From contig CADAUA010000003.1 of NCBI GenBank assembly GCA_902791035.1, positions 62,001 through 126,000 of the forward strand: 64,000 nucleotides of DNA, in the 5' to 3' direction. Position numbers and translations under genes: made by a program. Below are positions 34,400-43,035 of the stretch, one piece after another. Within the stretch, counting starts at the first letter, position 1, and each line of letters opens with the position of its first letter. A model generated the notes under the pieces. It was not told where the DNA came from. It worked only from the letters and a program-made list of their open reading frames with translations, and ran no database searches. The DNA comes from an uncultured Coriobacteriaceae bacterium (GTDB lineage Bacteria > Actinomycetota > Coriobacteriia > Coriobacteriales > Atopobiaceae).

Positions 34400-35850
34400 C
34401 AGTCCTCCCCCCGGGCAGCCACGCCGGACTGCCCCTCGTCATCCAAAAGCCCCGTCACGCTGGCACGGAAGCCGCCGTGCGCAAGCGCCACGCTCACCGA
34501 ATCCCCCACCGCAAGCTTCGCGGCATCCGTGACCACATGACCCCGGGTATCCCTCGCGAGGGCATAGCCACGCCCCAGCACGCGCAGAGGCGAGAGGGCG
34601 TCCAGGCTGGCCGCCGCACGCCCCAGACCTTCCTCATAGGGACGCAGGAGCCTGGCTCCGACACCCGCAACCAGCCTCTCATCACGACCCACGTCCTCGC
34701 GTCGCCGGGCTACCACCCTGGGAAGGGTCCGCCGCAGCCGCAGGCCCTTGTCGTCCAGGTCCCTACCGCTCCGTTCGAACAGACGGGGCAGGGCGTCCAC
34801 CAGGCGCTGCTCGGTCTGGAGAAGCTCCTCGCCCCGCCGGTCCACCATGTAGCGGGGATCCTGGATGCATCGGTGCGAGGCCAGGGACTCGACCCTCTGC
34901 CTCATCCGGGCCACCTCCCCGCCGAGCGACTTCCTCATGAGCCGCTCCTGGGCATCCAGACCCTGGCCGTTGGCAACCACCGCGTCCTGGGCGGCCTTGG
35001 CCAGGCGGCGCGCCCTCTGCTCGGTGAGCCTCTGCAGGTCCGCCATGTCGGGCGCCACGGACTCGGCTGCCGCCGTGGGCGTGGAGCAGCGACGGTCGGC
35101 CACCATGTCGCAGATGGAGACGTCCGGCTCGTGGCCTATGCCGGTGATCACCGGCACGGGGCAGGCCGCGACCGCACGAGCTAACGCCTCGTCGTTGAAG
35201 CACATGAGGTCCTCGAAGGATCCACCGCCGCGCACGAGGAGGATGGCATCCGGCCGCGATGCCGCCGCTCGGGCCAGCGCCCGGATTATCGTGGCTGGCG
35301 CCTCGGTGCCCTGGACGCTGCACCCCACGCAGTCCAGCTCCACCAGGGGGTTGCGACGCGCCAGCGTGCGTCGCACGTCCTCGATCACGGAGCCGGAGAG
35401 CGACGTGACCACGCAGACCCTGGTGCAGAAGGGAGGGATGAGCCTCTTGCGTGCCGGGTCCATGAGGCCCTCAGCCTCAAGCTTTCGCGCCAGGGCGGCC
35501 ACCTTCTGCCTGAGGGCGCCCTCTCCCGCCAGCTCCAGCCTCCTGGCCACGAAGCTCAGCTTGCCCGTGCCCTGGTACACCTGGAAACCGCCATGGAGCA
35601 CGATCTCCAAGCCGTCGCGCAGCTCATAGCCCTCGCGCAGGAAGGTCTGGTACACGCCCTTCCAGGCGATTACTGCCATGGAGGAGGCGTCGTCCTTCAC
35701 GTTGAAGTAGCAATGGCCGGAGCGGGCATTGGGTCCGCGGAAGCCGGAAACCTCGCCTCGCACGGCCATGGGCGGAAGCTCCTCCACGGCACCCTTGGCG
35801 GCAAGCACGGCATCGGCCACGCTAAGGGGCTCGCGACCCCTCGTCTCCAT
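34399..35850 (-). CDS. xseA: Exodeoxyribonuclease VII large subunit
   Basis: 483 residues from ATG 35850; an upstream GTG at about 35874 is also possible. An N-terminal OB-fold (residues ~10-110, with VRGEVSGF and HCYFNVKD) precedes the catalytic domain: TSLSGSVIEDVRRTL, LVRGGGSFEDLMCFNDE, TGIGHEPDVSICDMVADRR and STPTAAAE. A coiled C-terminal region and a final GRGYALARD segment follow. It is typical in length and order and is cotranscribed with xseB. Confidence 0.93.
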   Translation of the reverse strand: METRGREPLSVADAVLAAKGAVEELPPMAVRGEVSGFRGPNARSGHCYFNVKDDASSMAVIAWKGVYQTFLREGYELRDGLEIVLHGGFQVYQGTGKLSFVARRLELAGEGALRQKVAALARKLEAEGLMDPARKRLIPPFCTRVCVVTSLSGSVIEDVRRTLARRNPLVELDCVGCSVQGTEAPATIIRALARAAASRPDAILLVRGGGSFEDLMCFNDEALARAVAACPVPVITGIGHEPDVSICDMVADRRCSTPTAAAESVAPDMADLQRLTEQRARRLAKAAQDAVVANGQGLDAQERLMRKSLGGEVARMRQRVESLASHRCIQDPRYMVDRRGEELLQTEQRLVDALPRLFERSGRDLDDKGLRLRRTLPRVVARRREDVGRDERLVAGVGARLLRPYEEGLGRAAASLDALSPLRVLGRGYALARDTRGHVVTDAAKLAVGDSVSVALAHGGFRASVTGLLDDEGQSGVAARGED

Positions 35851-35863
35851 GTCGCCCAGCACG

Positions 35864-36559
35864 CTAGTCACGGTTCCTCGTGGCGTTGGCGTAGTAGAGC
35901 AGTTGCAGGATGGACACGAGCGCCGCCGCCACATAGGTCAGGGCTGCGGCCGTGAGCACCTGCTTGGCGCCCTTCTGGTCCAGGCCCTGGCCGTTGGCCC
36001 CCAGATAGGCCACGGCCCTGCGCGAGGCATCTATCTCCACGGGGAGGGTCACCAGCTGGAAGATGACCGTGATGGCAAAGATCCACACAGCCAGCCGCAT
36101 GAGTCCTGCGAGGTTCATGAAGACGCCCAGGAAGAAGAGGATCATCCAGGACTGCGATGCGAAGTTCACAGCCGGCACGAGCGCCGTGCGGATCTTGATG
36201 GGCCCGTAGCCCTGGGCCGTCTGCACGGCATGCCCCGCCTCGTGGCAGGCCACGGCGACCGAGGCCACGGAGGCCTGCCCGTAGTTGGCAGGCGACAGGT
36301 GGAGCTTGTTGTCCCGCGGGTCATAGAAGTCCGTGAGGGTGCCCGCCACATGGGTTATGCCCACGGCCGAGGCCCCCTCCTCATCGAGCATGCGGCGCGC
36401 CACCTCGGCGCCCGTGCCCTGTATGCGCGCCGGCACCTTGGACCACTTGGCGTACATCCGCTTGATGTAGCCCTGCGTGAGGGCACCCAGCACCAGCGAG
36501 ACGATCACGATGAGCCAATAGCCCATGTCCCCGCCGTAGTAGCCGTACCCATAACCCAT
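35864..36559 (-). CDS. Membrane zinc metallopeptidase (YugP/Zn_peptidase_2 family)
   Basis: 231 residues. The N-terminus has a Gly/Tyr run and one transmembrane helix. HEAGHAVQTAQGY near residue 106 gives the HExxH zinc site; two or three hydrophobic segments follow and the C-terminus is again membrane-spanning. YugP-type proteins are poorly characterised membrane proteases. It is 13 bp upstream of the xseA start, in the same direction. Confidence 0.88.
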   Translation of the reverse strand: MGYGYGYYGGDMGYWLIVIVSLVLGALTQGYIKRMYAKWSKVPARIQGTGAEVARRMLDEEGASAVGITHVAGTLTDFYDPRDNKLHLSPANYGQASVASVAVACHEAGHAVQTAQGYGPIKIRTALVPAVNFASQSWMILFFLGVFMNLAGLMRLAVWIFAITVIFQLVTLPVEIDASRRAVAYLGANGQGLDQKGAKQVLTAAALTYVAAALVSILQLLYYANATRNRD

Positions 36560-36663
36560 GAGGTCCCCCTTCCGTGAGTGATTGGGGACATTCTACCCAA
36601 GCGACGGGACACAAATCCGGCTCGCAGGCAGGCTTGTCAGCCAAGGGGTCGAAGGGGCAGGCC

Positions 36664-37842
36664 CTAGAGCACCTCTACGCGCCCACCCTTGACCGTGAGC
36701 CCCGTCTCACCGTCCAACAGGCGCTCCAGGTCGCGCCCCACCACCTCGTAGCGCCAGCCCGTAGCCAGGCGCGACCGCTTGCGGTTGGTCAGGAACTGCG
36801 CCAGGTCCTCCCGAGAGGCCAGCAGGGCGTTTGCCACCCCTGTCCTATCGGAGACGACCCGCACGAAGGCATACATGAGGTCCACCACGGCCTCGGCGTC
36901 GCCCGAGGCGTGCGCGTGATGCTCCACCGCGGGGCACTGGTCGGCGGGCACCGCCAGGCCACGCGAGACCGCCGCCACGATGGCCGAGACGTCGCGGGCG
37001 CTCATCTGCTCCGTGCCGCGGACCCTCCTCAGGCGCTCGCCGCTCTGCGGGCATCTCTTGGCTATCTCCACGATGAGCTCGTCGGAGCAGACCCACTTCT
37101 TGGGCACGTCGCGGTCCGCCGCGGCCTCCTCGCGCCAGGCGCAGACCTCTCGCGCCACGGCGAGCTGCCGGCGCGTGAGAGCACCCGAGCGCTTGAGCTT
37201 GAGGTAGGCCTTCCTGGGGTCACGCTTGACCTTCTCCACAGAAGCGACCTCCTCCATCTCGGGCCGCACCCAGGAGAGCCGGTCCAGCTCCACGAGCCGG
37301 CGCATCTGTCGCTCGTAGATGCCCGGCAGGTAGAGGACGTCGTCCTCGGCATAGCGCAGCTGCTCGTCGTCGAGCGGTCGACGCGACCAGTCCGTGAGGG
37401 CCTCGGCCTTGGGCAGGCGGATTCCGCAGTACTCCTCCACCAACGTCCCGTAGCTCACCTGGTGGCGCATGCCCAGGAAGCCCGCCGCCAGCTGAGTGTC
37501 GAAGACCGGGGCCACCTCGCAGCCCATGCCGTCGAGAAGGACCTCCAGGTCCTGGCCGCAGGCGTGGAAGACCTTGGTCACCCTCGGGTCCTCCAGAATC
37601 TCTGCCAGCGGCGAGAGGTCGTGGATGAGGATGGGATCGATGGCTGCGGACTGGTCGCCATAGCAAACCTGCACGAGGCAGAGCCTAGGCCTATAGGTCC
37701 TCTCGCGCAGGAACTCCGTGTCTACCGCCAGAACTTTGGCCGCCCGTGCGCGCTCGCAGTAGGCGCGCAGGCCCTCATCTGTGGATATGTACAAGCCGTC
37801 TGCCTCTCGGGGTGCCGTGGGAGCCACCCATTGGGATACCAT
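36664..37842 (-). CDS. rnd: Ribonuclease D
   Basis: 392 residues if started at MVSQWVAP (ATG 37842); another ATG at 37878 is possible. A DEDD 3'-5' exonuclease domain is shown by VLAVDTEFLRE (Exo I), VFHACGQDLEVLLDGMG (Exo II) and RYAEDDVLYL (Exo III). HRDC-like regions lie toward the C-terminus (VCAWREEAAADRDVPKKWV). It processes structured RNA 3' ends, including tRNA precursors. Its start region faces the lipid kinase gene across ~70 bp. Confidence 0.9.
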   Translation of the reverse strand: MVSQWVAPTAPREADGLYISTDEGLRAYCERARAAKVLAVDTEFLRERTYRPRLCLVQVCYGDQSAAIDPILIHDLSPLAEILEDPRVTKVFHACGQDLEVLLDGMGCEVAPVFDTQLAAGFLGMRHQVSYGTLVEEYCGIRLPKAEALTDWSRRPLDDEQLRYAEDDVLYLPGIYERQMRRLVELDRLSWVRPEMEEVASVEKVKRDPRKAYLKLKRSGALTRRQLAVAREVCAWREEAAADRDVPKKWVCSDELIVEIAKRCPQSGERLRRVRGTEQMSARDVSAIVAAVSRGLAVPADQCPAVEHHAHASGDAEAVVDLMYAFVRVVSDRTGVANALLASREDLAQFLTNRKRSRLATGWRYEVVGRDLERLLDGETGLTVKGGRVEVL

Positions 37843-37911
37843 CACGATGTCACTCAAACGCCACACGTCATGATACATGCATGACGGTAGGCATCTCCCG
37901 GGAGGCAGGCC

Positions 37912-38883
37912 GTGCGCGCCCTCATCATCCACAATCCAAGGTCTGGCTTTGGCTCGGACGCCGTCTTCGAGTTCGAGCGCTCCCTCCTTCGCGAGGGCGA
38001 CGAGTGCACGGTCCGCATCCTCTCTCGCGACTTCCGGACCCGCGAGGCCGTGGCCGACGCCGCCAGCTACGACGTGGTGGTCCTTTCGGGCGGCGATTCC
38101 ACGGTTACCAGCCTCATGCATGCGTTGATCGGCACCGACGTGCCCGTCTGCGTGTTCCCCTCGGGCACCGAGAACCTCCTCAGCGCCACCATAGGCAACG
38201 CGCCGGAGCCAGCGGCCCTGGCGCGCGCCTGCCGCGTGGGCAAGACCGCCCTCCTGGATCTCACCCGCACGTCATGGCTCGCCACGGACGGCACTCGGCA
38301 CACCAGCGGCGTGGGGCTTCTCGCCGGCGTGGGGTACGACATGCAGCTCCTCCACTCGTCGCTCACGGCACCGGGGACCTTTGGCAACGCGTTCTTCTTT
38401 GCCACCACGCTGCAGAGCACCCATCCCACGGTGGCAAGCATCCAGGTTACGGTGGACGGACAGGAGCATTCCTACCGCGGCATCTCCTGCCTGGTGGCCC
38501 ACGACACTCTGCTCCCCGGCGACGTCCAGGCCGTCCCCGGCAACCGCCTGGACGACGCCCTCCTGGACGTCATCGTGCTGGAGGCCCCGGGCGAGGACAC
38601 CAAGTCCCCCAACCGTCGCGGCCTCATAGACGACGAGGGCAACCCCGTGGGCCGCCCGATCCTGCGGACGCTACGAGGCCGCCATGTGGACGTACAGGTG
38701 AGCAAGGACATGCCCTTCTGCATCGACGGCAACCAGACGGCCGACCTGGTACGGAGCTTCTCTGCCGAGGAACTCCCCAGGGCCTGCCGCGTGATCGTGG
38801 ACACCATGAGCCCCTACTGTCCCAAGGACGACGCAGCCCCGCGCTTCTCTGGCACGGACGAAATCGCCTACCCCGAGGGATAG
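37912..38883 (+). CDS. Diacylglycerol kinase-family lipid kinase
   Basis: 323 residues from GTG 37912, preceded by GGGAGGCAGG. The DAGK catalytic fold is indicated by HNPRSGFG at the N-terminus, VVLSGGDSTVTSLMHAL near residue 60 and FPSGTENLLS near 84. The usual GGDGT nucleotide loop reads GGDST. YegS-like and DgkB-like enzymes phosphorylate diacylglycerol or other lipids; the substrate here is unknown. The C-terminal half is a beta-sandwich of family type, without membrane segments. Confidence 0.85.
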   Translation: MRALIIHNPRSGFGSDAVFEFERSLLREGDECTVRILSRDFRTREAVADAASYDVVVLSGGDSTVTSLMHALIGTDVPVCVFPSGTENLLSATIGNAPEPAALARACRVGKTALLDLTRTSWLATDGTRHTSGVGLLAGVGYDMQLLHSSLTAPGTFGNAFFFATTLQSTHPTVASIQVTVDGQEHSYRGISCLVAHDTLLPGDVQAVPGNRLDDALLDVIVLEAPGEDTKSPNRRGLIDDEGNPVGRPILRTLRGRHVDVQVSKDMPFCIDGNQTADLVRSFSAEELPRACRVIVDTMSPYCPKDDAAPRFSGTDEIAYPEG

Positions 38884-38933
38884 GCGATCACCCATAGGCT
38901 GATGTCTAGCAGGACGCTCCAGGCTCGGACGGG

Positions 38934-39995
38934 CTACTCTGCGTCCTGCGGGAAGCGGACCCCCACCTGCCGGCGGATCTCGTCCATGACCGCCAGGGAC
39001 TGCAGGGTGACCTTCTCCCACCCCGCCACGGCCTCCAGTGCCTGGGTCTCTCCGCGCACGGCCCGGCAGAAGTCGTCGAGCTCGCAGGCCATGTCGTTCT
39101 CGGGCGTGGGCTCGCAGGCCACGGGCTCACCCGCACCAGCCTCCGAGTGGTAGACCATGGCCGAACCCTCATGGCGATGGACCGCGAGGTCGTGTGGCCC
39201 AGAGGTGTCCTGCCAGGTGAGCGTGGCCTCCTCGCCCGCCACCTGGGAGGGCAGCACGTCGTCCATCACCTTGCCGTAGGCGAGCGAGACGACCTTGTCT
39301 CCATAGCCAAGCAGGGCCTCGCCCGAGAGGTCCACCATGCCGCAGGGGTCGTCGTCGGCACTGCCCGGCACCCGGCAGGTCACCCCCAGGGCGCGCACCT
39401 CCGCAGGCACGCCAAAGAGCGCCACCGCCGGCTCCACGCAGTAGACGCCGATGTCCATGAGGGCACCTTCCGCCAGGTGTGGGTCGAACACGTTCACGCG
39501 CTCCCCCGCACGAAGGCGCGCCATACGGGAAGTCACCTTTGCAAAGCGAATCGTAGCCGAGCGCACGGGGCCTAGGTCGGCCGCCTCGCGACGTATCGCT
39601 TCGAAGGCGGGGACGTGCAGGTTTCGCATGGCCTCCAACGCGACGACCCCCGTCTGGTGTGCCGCACCGAACACCTCGCACGCCTGGCGCTCGTTTGGCG
39701 CCAGGGACTTCTCCACGAGCACATGCTTGCCCGCCCTTGCAAGGGCCATGGCCTGCGGCACGTGCACAGCGTTTGGAGAGGCGATGTAGACGGCATCCAC
39801 CTGGTGGCAGGCGCCCAAGGCCTCGAGCGAGTCGAAGGCAAGCCGCGCCCTGTGCCTCTGCCCGAAGGCCTCGGCCCGAGCCAGGTCCCTCGAGTAGCAG
39901 GCCACGAGCTCCGCGCCCTCGTAGCCGCCCAGCGCGTCCAGGAAGCGCTCGCATATGGCGCTCGTGCCGATGGTGGCGAACCTGACCTTGTCCAT
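38934..39995 (-). CDS. Gfo/Idh/MocA family oxidoreductase
   Basis: 353 residues from ATG 39995. An N-terminal Rossmann domain (FATIGTSAICERFLDAL) contains AVYIASPNAVHV and the GKHVLVEKSLAPN motif whose lysine is catalytic in this family. The C-terminal alpha/beta domain has GALMDIGVYCVEPAVALFG. Members oxidise or reduce sugars, inositols or pyrroles with NAD(P); no substrate hint comes from the neighbours, which are unrelated. Length is typical. Confidence 0.87.
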   Translation of the reverse strand: MDKVRFATIGTSAICERFLDALGGYEGAELVACYSRDLARAEAFGQRHRARLAFDSLEALGACHQVDAVYIASPNAVHVPQAMALARAGKHVLVEKSLAPNERQACEVFGAAHQTGVVALEAMRNLHVPAFEAIRREAADLGPVRSATIRFAKVTSRMARLRAGERVNVFDPHLAEGALMDIGVYCVEPAVALFGVPAEVRALGVTCRVPGSADDDPCGMVDLSGEALLGYGDKVVSLAYGKVMDDVLPSQVAGEEATLTWQDTSGPHDLAVHRHEGSAMVYHSEAGAGEPVACEPTPENDMACELDDFCRAVRGETQALEAVAGWEKVTLQSLAVMDEIRRQVGVRFPQDAE

Positions 39996-40117
39996 ATTCC
40001 TCCCTCTGCCGGAAACCAGCCTCAGGGTACATCGCACGGTCACACTTGGCAGTCGGCATGTGCCCTTACGTCGGCAAACTGCTAGAGTCTTGTGGCATAC
40101 GAGACGATTGGAGCCCC

Positions 40118-40834
40118 ATGTACTCTTTTGACAGCCGGGTCCGCTACAGCGAGTGCGACGAGAAGTGCGACCTCTCCATCCTCGGCCTCATGGACTACCT
40201 GCAGGACTGCGCCTGCTTCCAGATACAGGACTTCGGTCGCGGCGTCGAGACCCTCTCCGAGGAGGGACTCGCCTGGATCGTGGGTATCTGGGAGATCGAG
40301 ATCGAGCGTCTTCCCCGCTACTGCGAGGATATCCGCATAAGCACCTGGAACTACGAGACCAAGCGCCTGCAGGCCATGCGCTGCGTGACCATCAGCGACA
40401 AGGCTGGCAACCAGCTCGTGCGCGCCGACTCCCAGTGGTTCATCTACGACGCCGACAAGGGCCGCGTGGTCCGGATTCCCGAGTCCGAGCTCGTCCACTA
40501 CACCGGCGAGCCCCGGCTCGACATGCCTCCCCTGCCCCGCAGGCTGACCACGGAGGGCGACTTCCGCGAGGCCCCGGCGGTGACCGTGTCCGAGCAGCAC
40601 CTGGACACCAACCACCACATGAACAACGCCCAGTACGTCCTGATCGCTCAGGAGTCGCTGGCGGCTCTCGGGCTCACGCTCGACCTCTACCGCATCACAG
40701 TCCAATACCGCAAGATGGCCTGGCTGGGCGACACCATCCAGCCGCGCGTGTACGAGTGCGACAGGGGCTACGTGGTGGACCTCGTCTCCGACGAGGGCGA
40801 GACCTACGCCTGCGTGAAGATGGAGGCGAGATGA
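40118..40834 (+). CDS. Acyl-ACP thioesterase
   Basis: 238 residues from ATG 40118, preceded by GGAGCC. It is a double-hotdog protein: the N-terminal YSECDEKCDLSILGLMDYLQDCA and the C-terminal HLDTNHHMNNAQYVLIAQ, the latter carrying the Asn and His expected at the active site. It should release fatty acids from acyl carrier protein. The chain length released cannot be predicted. Its stop overlaps the Nudix start (ATGA). Confidence 0.87.
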   Translation: MYSFDSRVRYSECDEKCDLSILGLMDYLQDCACFQIQDFGRGVETLSEEGLAWIVGIWEIEIERLPRYCEDIRISTWNYETKRLQAMRCVTISDKAGNQLVRADSQWFIYDADKGRVVRIPESELVHYTGEPRLDMPPLPRRLTTEGDFREAPAVTVSEQHLDTNHHMNNAQYVLIAQESLAALGLTLDLYRITVQYRKMAWLGDTIQPRVYECDRGYVVDLVSDEGETYACVKMEAR

Positions 40835-41253
40835 GCAAGAAGGTCGTGCCCGTGGCGGCGGGCATTCTCTGGAAAGACGACAAGGTCCTCGCATGCCAGC
40901 GCGACGCCGAGGGAAATGCCGGCAAGTGGGAGTTCCCCGGTGGGCGTGTGGAGGCCGGCGAGACGGCCGAGCAGGCACTGCGCCGCGAGCTATCCGAGGA
41001 GCTCGACCTGAGCGTCTCCACCTGCTGGCCCTACGACAAGGTCGAGATGGACTACCCGGACTTCCGGCTCTCCATGGACCTCTTCGTGTGTCCCCTCGCG
41101 GCGGGGACGGAGCCCGAGCCTCGCGTCCACTCGGCCCTGAGATGGCTCTCCCAGTCGGAGCTCCTGGACGTGGACTGGCTGCCGGCCGACCTTGTGGTCG
41201 CCCGCTCCCTGGGGCAGTTCTGGGACGCGGCCTTCTTTGCCGAGACCCTGTGA
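40831..41253 (+). CDS. Nudix hydrolase (MutT-like NTP pyrophosphohydrolase)
   Basis: 140 residues. The Nudix box is complete near residues 37-60: GGRVEAGETAEQ followed by RRELSEELDL. The arrangement VPVAAGILWKDDKVLACQR at the start and ALRWLSQSELLDVDWLPAD near the end fits MutT/CTP-type sanitising enzymes that hydrolyse oxidised nucleotides. It is coupled to the thioesterase gene by a four-base overlap; a functional link between the two is not obvious. Confidence 0.9.
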   Translation: MSKKVVPVAAGILWKDDKVLACQRDAEGNAGKWEFPGGRVEAGETAEQALRRELSEELDLSVSTCWPYDKVEMDYPDFRLSMDLFVCPLAAGTEPEPRVHSALRWLSQSELLDVDWLPADLVVARSLGQFWDAAFFAETL

Positions 41254-41284
41254 CCCCCCGGCATACCTGAGAGGACACCGCATC

Positions 41285-42103
41285 ATGGCAGAATACGGAA
41301 CACCCACGAGCAACGACAAGGGCATCGTGCCCGCGCAGCCCGTCATACAGAGCGCCAGCGCCACGACCTCGCCGGACAACAGCAACTCCGGCCCCATGGC
41401 CTATGTGGTCACGGCCATCGTACTCGCTGTCCTGCTCCTCCTGGCCGGAAGCCTCGGCTCGTGCGCCACCTCGGTTCTGGACGCCGTGGGAGACGACTAC
41501 TGGTCAGGCCACGGCTACACCGACGCGCCAGGCACCTCCGACCCCTATGGCATCGAGGACCGCCAGAACCAGAGGACGGACTCGGGCCAGACGACCGAGC
41601 CTGAGACCGTCTCGGTGACAGACGCCCTGGACCTCAACCTGAGCGTCTACGAGGGGCCCCTCTCATCGTATGTGTCCGCATCGGACTACGCGGGCACCGA
41701 GCAGGCCGTGACGGACTACGTCCGCTCGATCCTCTCCGTGGACGAGCAGGCTACCACGGTCGTCGTCCAATGCCTGAGGGCGGCCGCGCGGGACGAGGCC
41801 ACGCGCTCGCACAGCATCCGAGCCGCCATCGAGGCCGCGGACGCGGCACAGCGCGACATCGCCGCACTCGAGGCACCGGTAGCCACCAAGGGCGACACCG
41901 ACCTTCTTGCCACCGAGATGCAGGCGGCACGCGACTGTGCGGCAAACCGCTGGGCGGCGATCTCGCAGGAGCTCAGCCTCCTGGATACCACGGATGAGCT
42001 GTCGTACGCAGACCTCAGCGATGCCGACGCCCAGGCTCGCACCGCCTCCGACGACGCCACGACCGCCATCACCTACGTCCTGATAGACTCCACGGCCAAC
42101 TAG
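41285..42103 (+). CDS. Hypothetical single-pass membrane protein
   Basis: 272 residues, not recognised. ATG 41285 follows GAGAGGACACC. Residues ~1-38 are polar; a hydrophobic segment (VVTAIVLAVLLLLAGSLGSC, ~40-59) ends in LGSC, which could be a lipobox, though the long polar N-terminus makes a simple type-II anchor more likely. The rest is extracytoplasmic: a Thr/Ser/Gln-rich linker (~70-120), then a helical, Ala/Asp-rich domain (~125-272) with repeated Asp-Ala-Ala patterns. It lies between the Nudix gene and thyA with short gaps. Confidence 0.65.
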   Translation: MAEYGTPTSNDKGIVPAQPVIQSASATTSPDNSNSGPMAYVVTAIVLAVLLLLAGSLGSCATSVLDAVGDDYWSGHGYTDAPGTSDPYGIEDRQNQRTDSGQTTEPETVSVTDALDLNLSVYEGPLSSYVSASDYAGTEQAVTDYVRSILSVDEQATTVVVQCLRAAARDEATRSHSIRAAIEAADAAQRDIAALEAPVATKGDTDLLATEMQAARDCAANRWAAISQELSLLDTTDELSYADLSDADAQARTASDDATTAITYVLIDSTAN

Positions 42104-42135
42104 CAGCGACCCGCCACGACCACATCGGGAGACCC

Positions 42136-42984
42136 ATGAGCAAGGCAGACGACATCTTCATCTCCATGTGCTCCGACATCATCGAGCACGGCACCACCAC
42201 CGAGGGTCAGCGCGTTCGCCCCCACTGGGAGGACGGCACCCCCGCCTACACCATCAAGCGCTTTGGCGTGTGCAACCGCTACGACCTGCGCGAGGAGTTC
42301 CCCGCGCTCACCCTGCGCCGTACCGCCCTCAAGAGCTGCATGGACGAGGTCCTGTGGATCTACCAGCGCAAGTCGAACAACGTCCACGACCTCAAGCCCC
42401 ACATCTGGGACGAGTGGGCGGACGAGACGGGCTCCATCGGCAAGGCATACGGCTACCAGGTGGCCCAGGTGAGCCACTATGCCGACGGCGACTACGACCA
42501 GATGGACCGCGTCCTCAAGGACCTGCGCGAGAACCCCTACTCCCGCCGCATCATGACCAACCTCTACAACTTCCACGACCTCTCCGAGATGCACCTCTAT
42601 CCCTGCGCCTACAACGCCATCTACAACGTGACGCAGGATCCCGGGGAGGGCCGTCCGACGCTCAACATGCTGCTCGTGCAGCGCAGCCAGGACGTGCTCG
42701 CCGCAAACAACTGGAACGTGTGCCAGTACGCCATCCTCCTCATGATGGTCGCACAGGTGGAGGGCATGATCGCGGGCGAGCTCGTCCACATGATTGCCGA
42801 CGCCCACATCTACGACCGCCACGTGGACGTGGTGCGCGAGCTCATCGGCCGCCCCACCCATCCGGCACCTGTCGTCCGCCTCAACCCCGAGGTCAGGGAC
42901 TTCTACGACTTCACGACCGACGACCTGATCGTGGAGGGCTACGAGCACGGCCCCCAGGTCACGAATATCCCCATCGCCATCTAG
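42136..42984 (+). CDS. thyA: Thymidylate synthase, phage phi3T / Bacillus ThyA-like subclass
   Basis: 282 residues. It methylates dUMP to dTMP with methylene-THF, producing dihydrofolate for DfrA. The catalytic cysteine sits in LYPCAYNAIYNV, where the usual PCH is replaced by Cys-Ala; VQRSQD, NWNVCQYAILL and DAHIYDRHVDVV follow. The Cys-nonHis form and the C-terminal NPEVRDFYDFTTDDL resemble the phi3T/B. subtilis ThyA type rather than E. coli ThyA. It is 51 bp upstream of dfrA with a palindrome between. Confidence 0.9.
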   Translation: MSKADDIFISMCSDIIEHGTTTEGQRVRPHWEDGTPAYTIKRFGVCNRYDLREEFPALTLRRTALKSCMDEVLWIYQRKSNNVHDLKPHIWDEWADETGSIGKAYGYQVAQVSHYADGDYDQMDRVLKDLRENPYSRRIMTNLYNFHDLSEMHLYPCAYNAIYNVTQDPGEGRPTLNMLLVQRSQDVLAANNWNVCQYAILLMMVAQVEGMIAGELVHMIADAHIYDRHVDVVRELIGRPTHPAPVVRLNPEVRDFYDFTTDDLIVEGYEHGPQVTNIPIAI

Positions 42985-43016
42985 TGGGCACAAAGGGATA
43001 CTCCCTTTCTGCCCAC
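42984..43016. repeat. 33 bp palindrome with ATACT loop inside the thyA-dfrA gap
   Basis: Arm GTGGGCACAAAGGG (42984-42997), loop ATACT and complement CCCTTTCTGCCCAC with one mismatch. Unlike the 20769 and 31925 copies it lies between two genes of the same operon; its first G is the last base of the thyA stop. Confidence 0.8.
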
Positions 43017-43035
43017 TCTCAACCTGGAGGCAACC

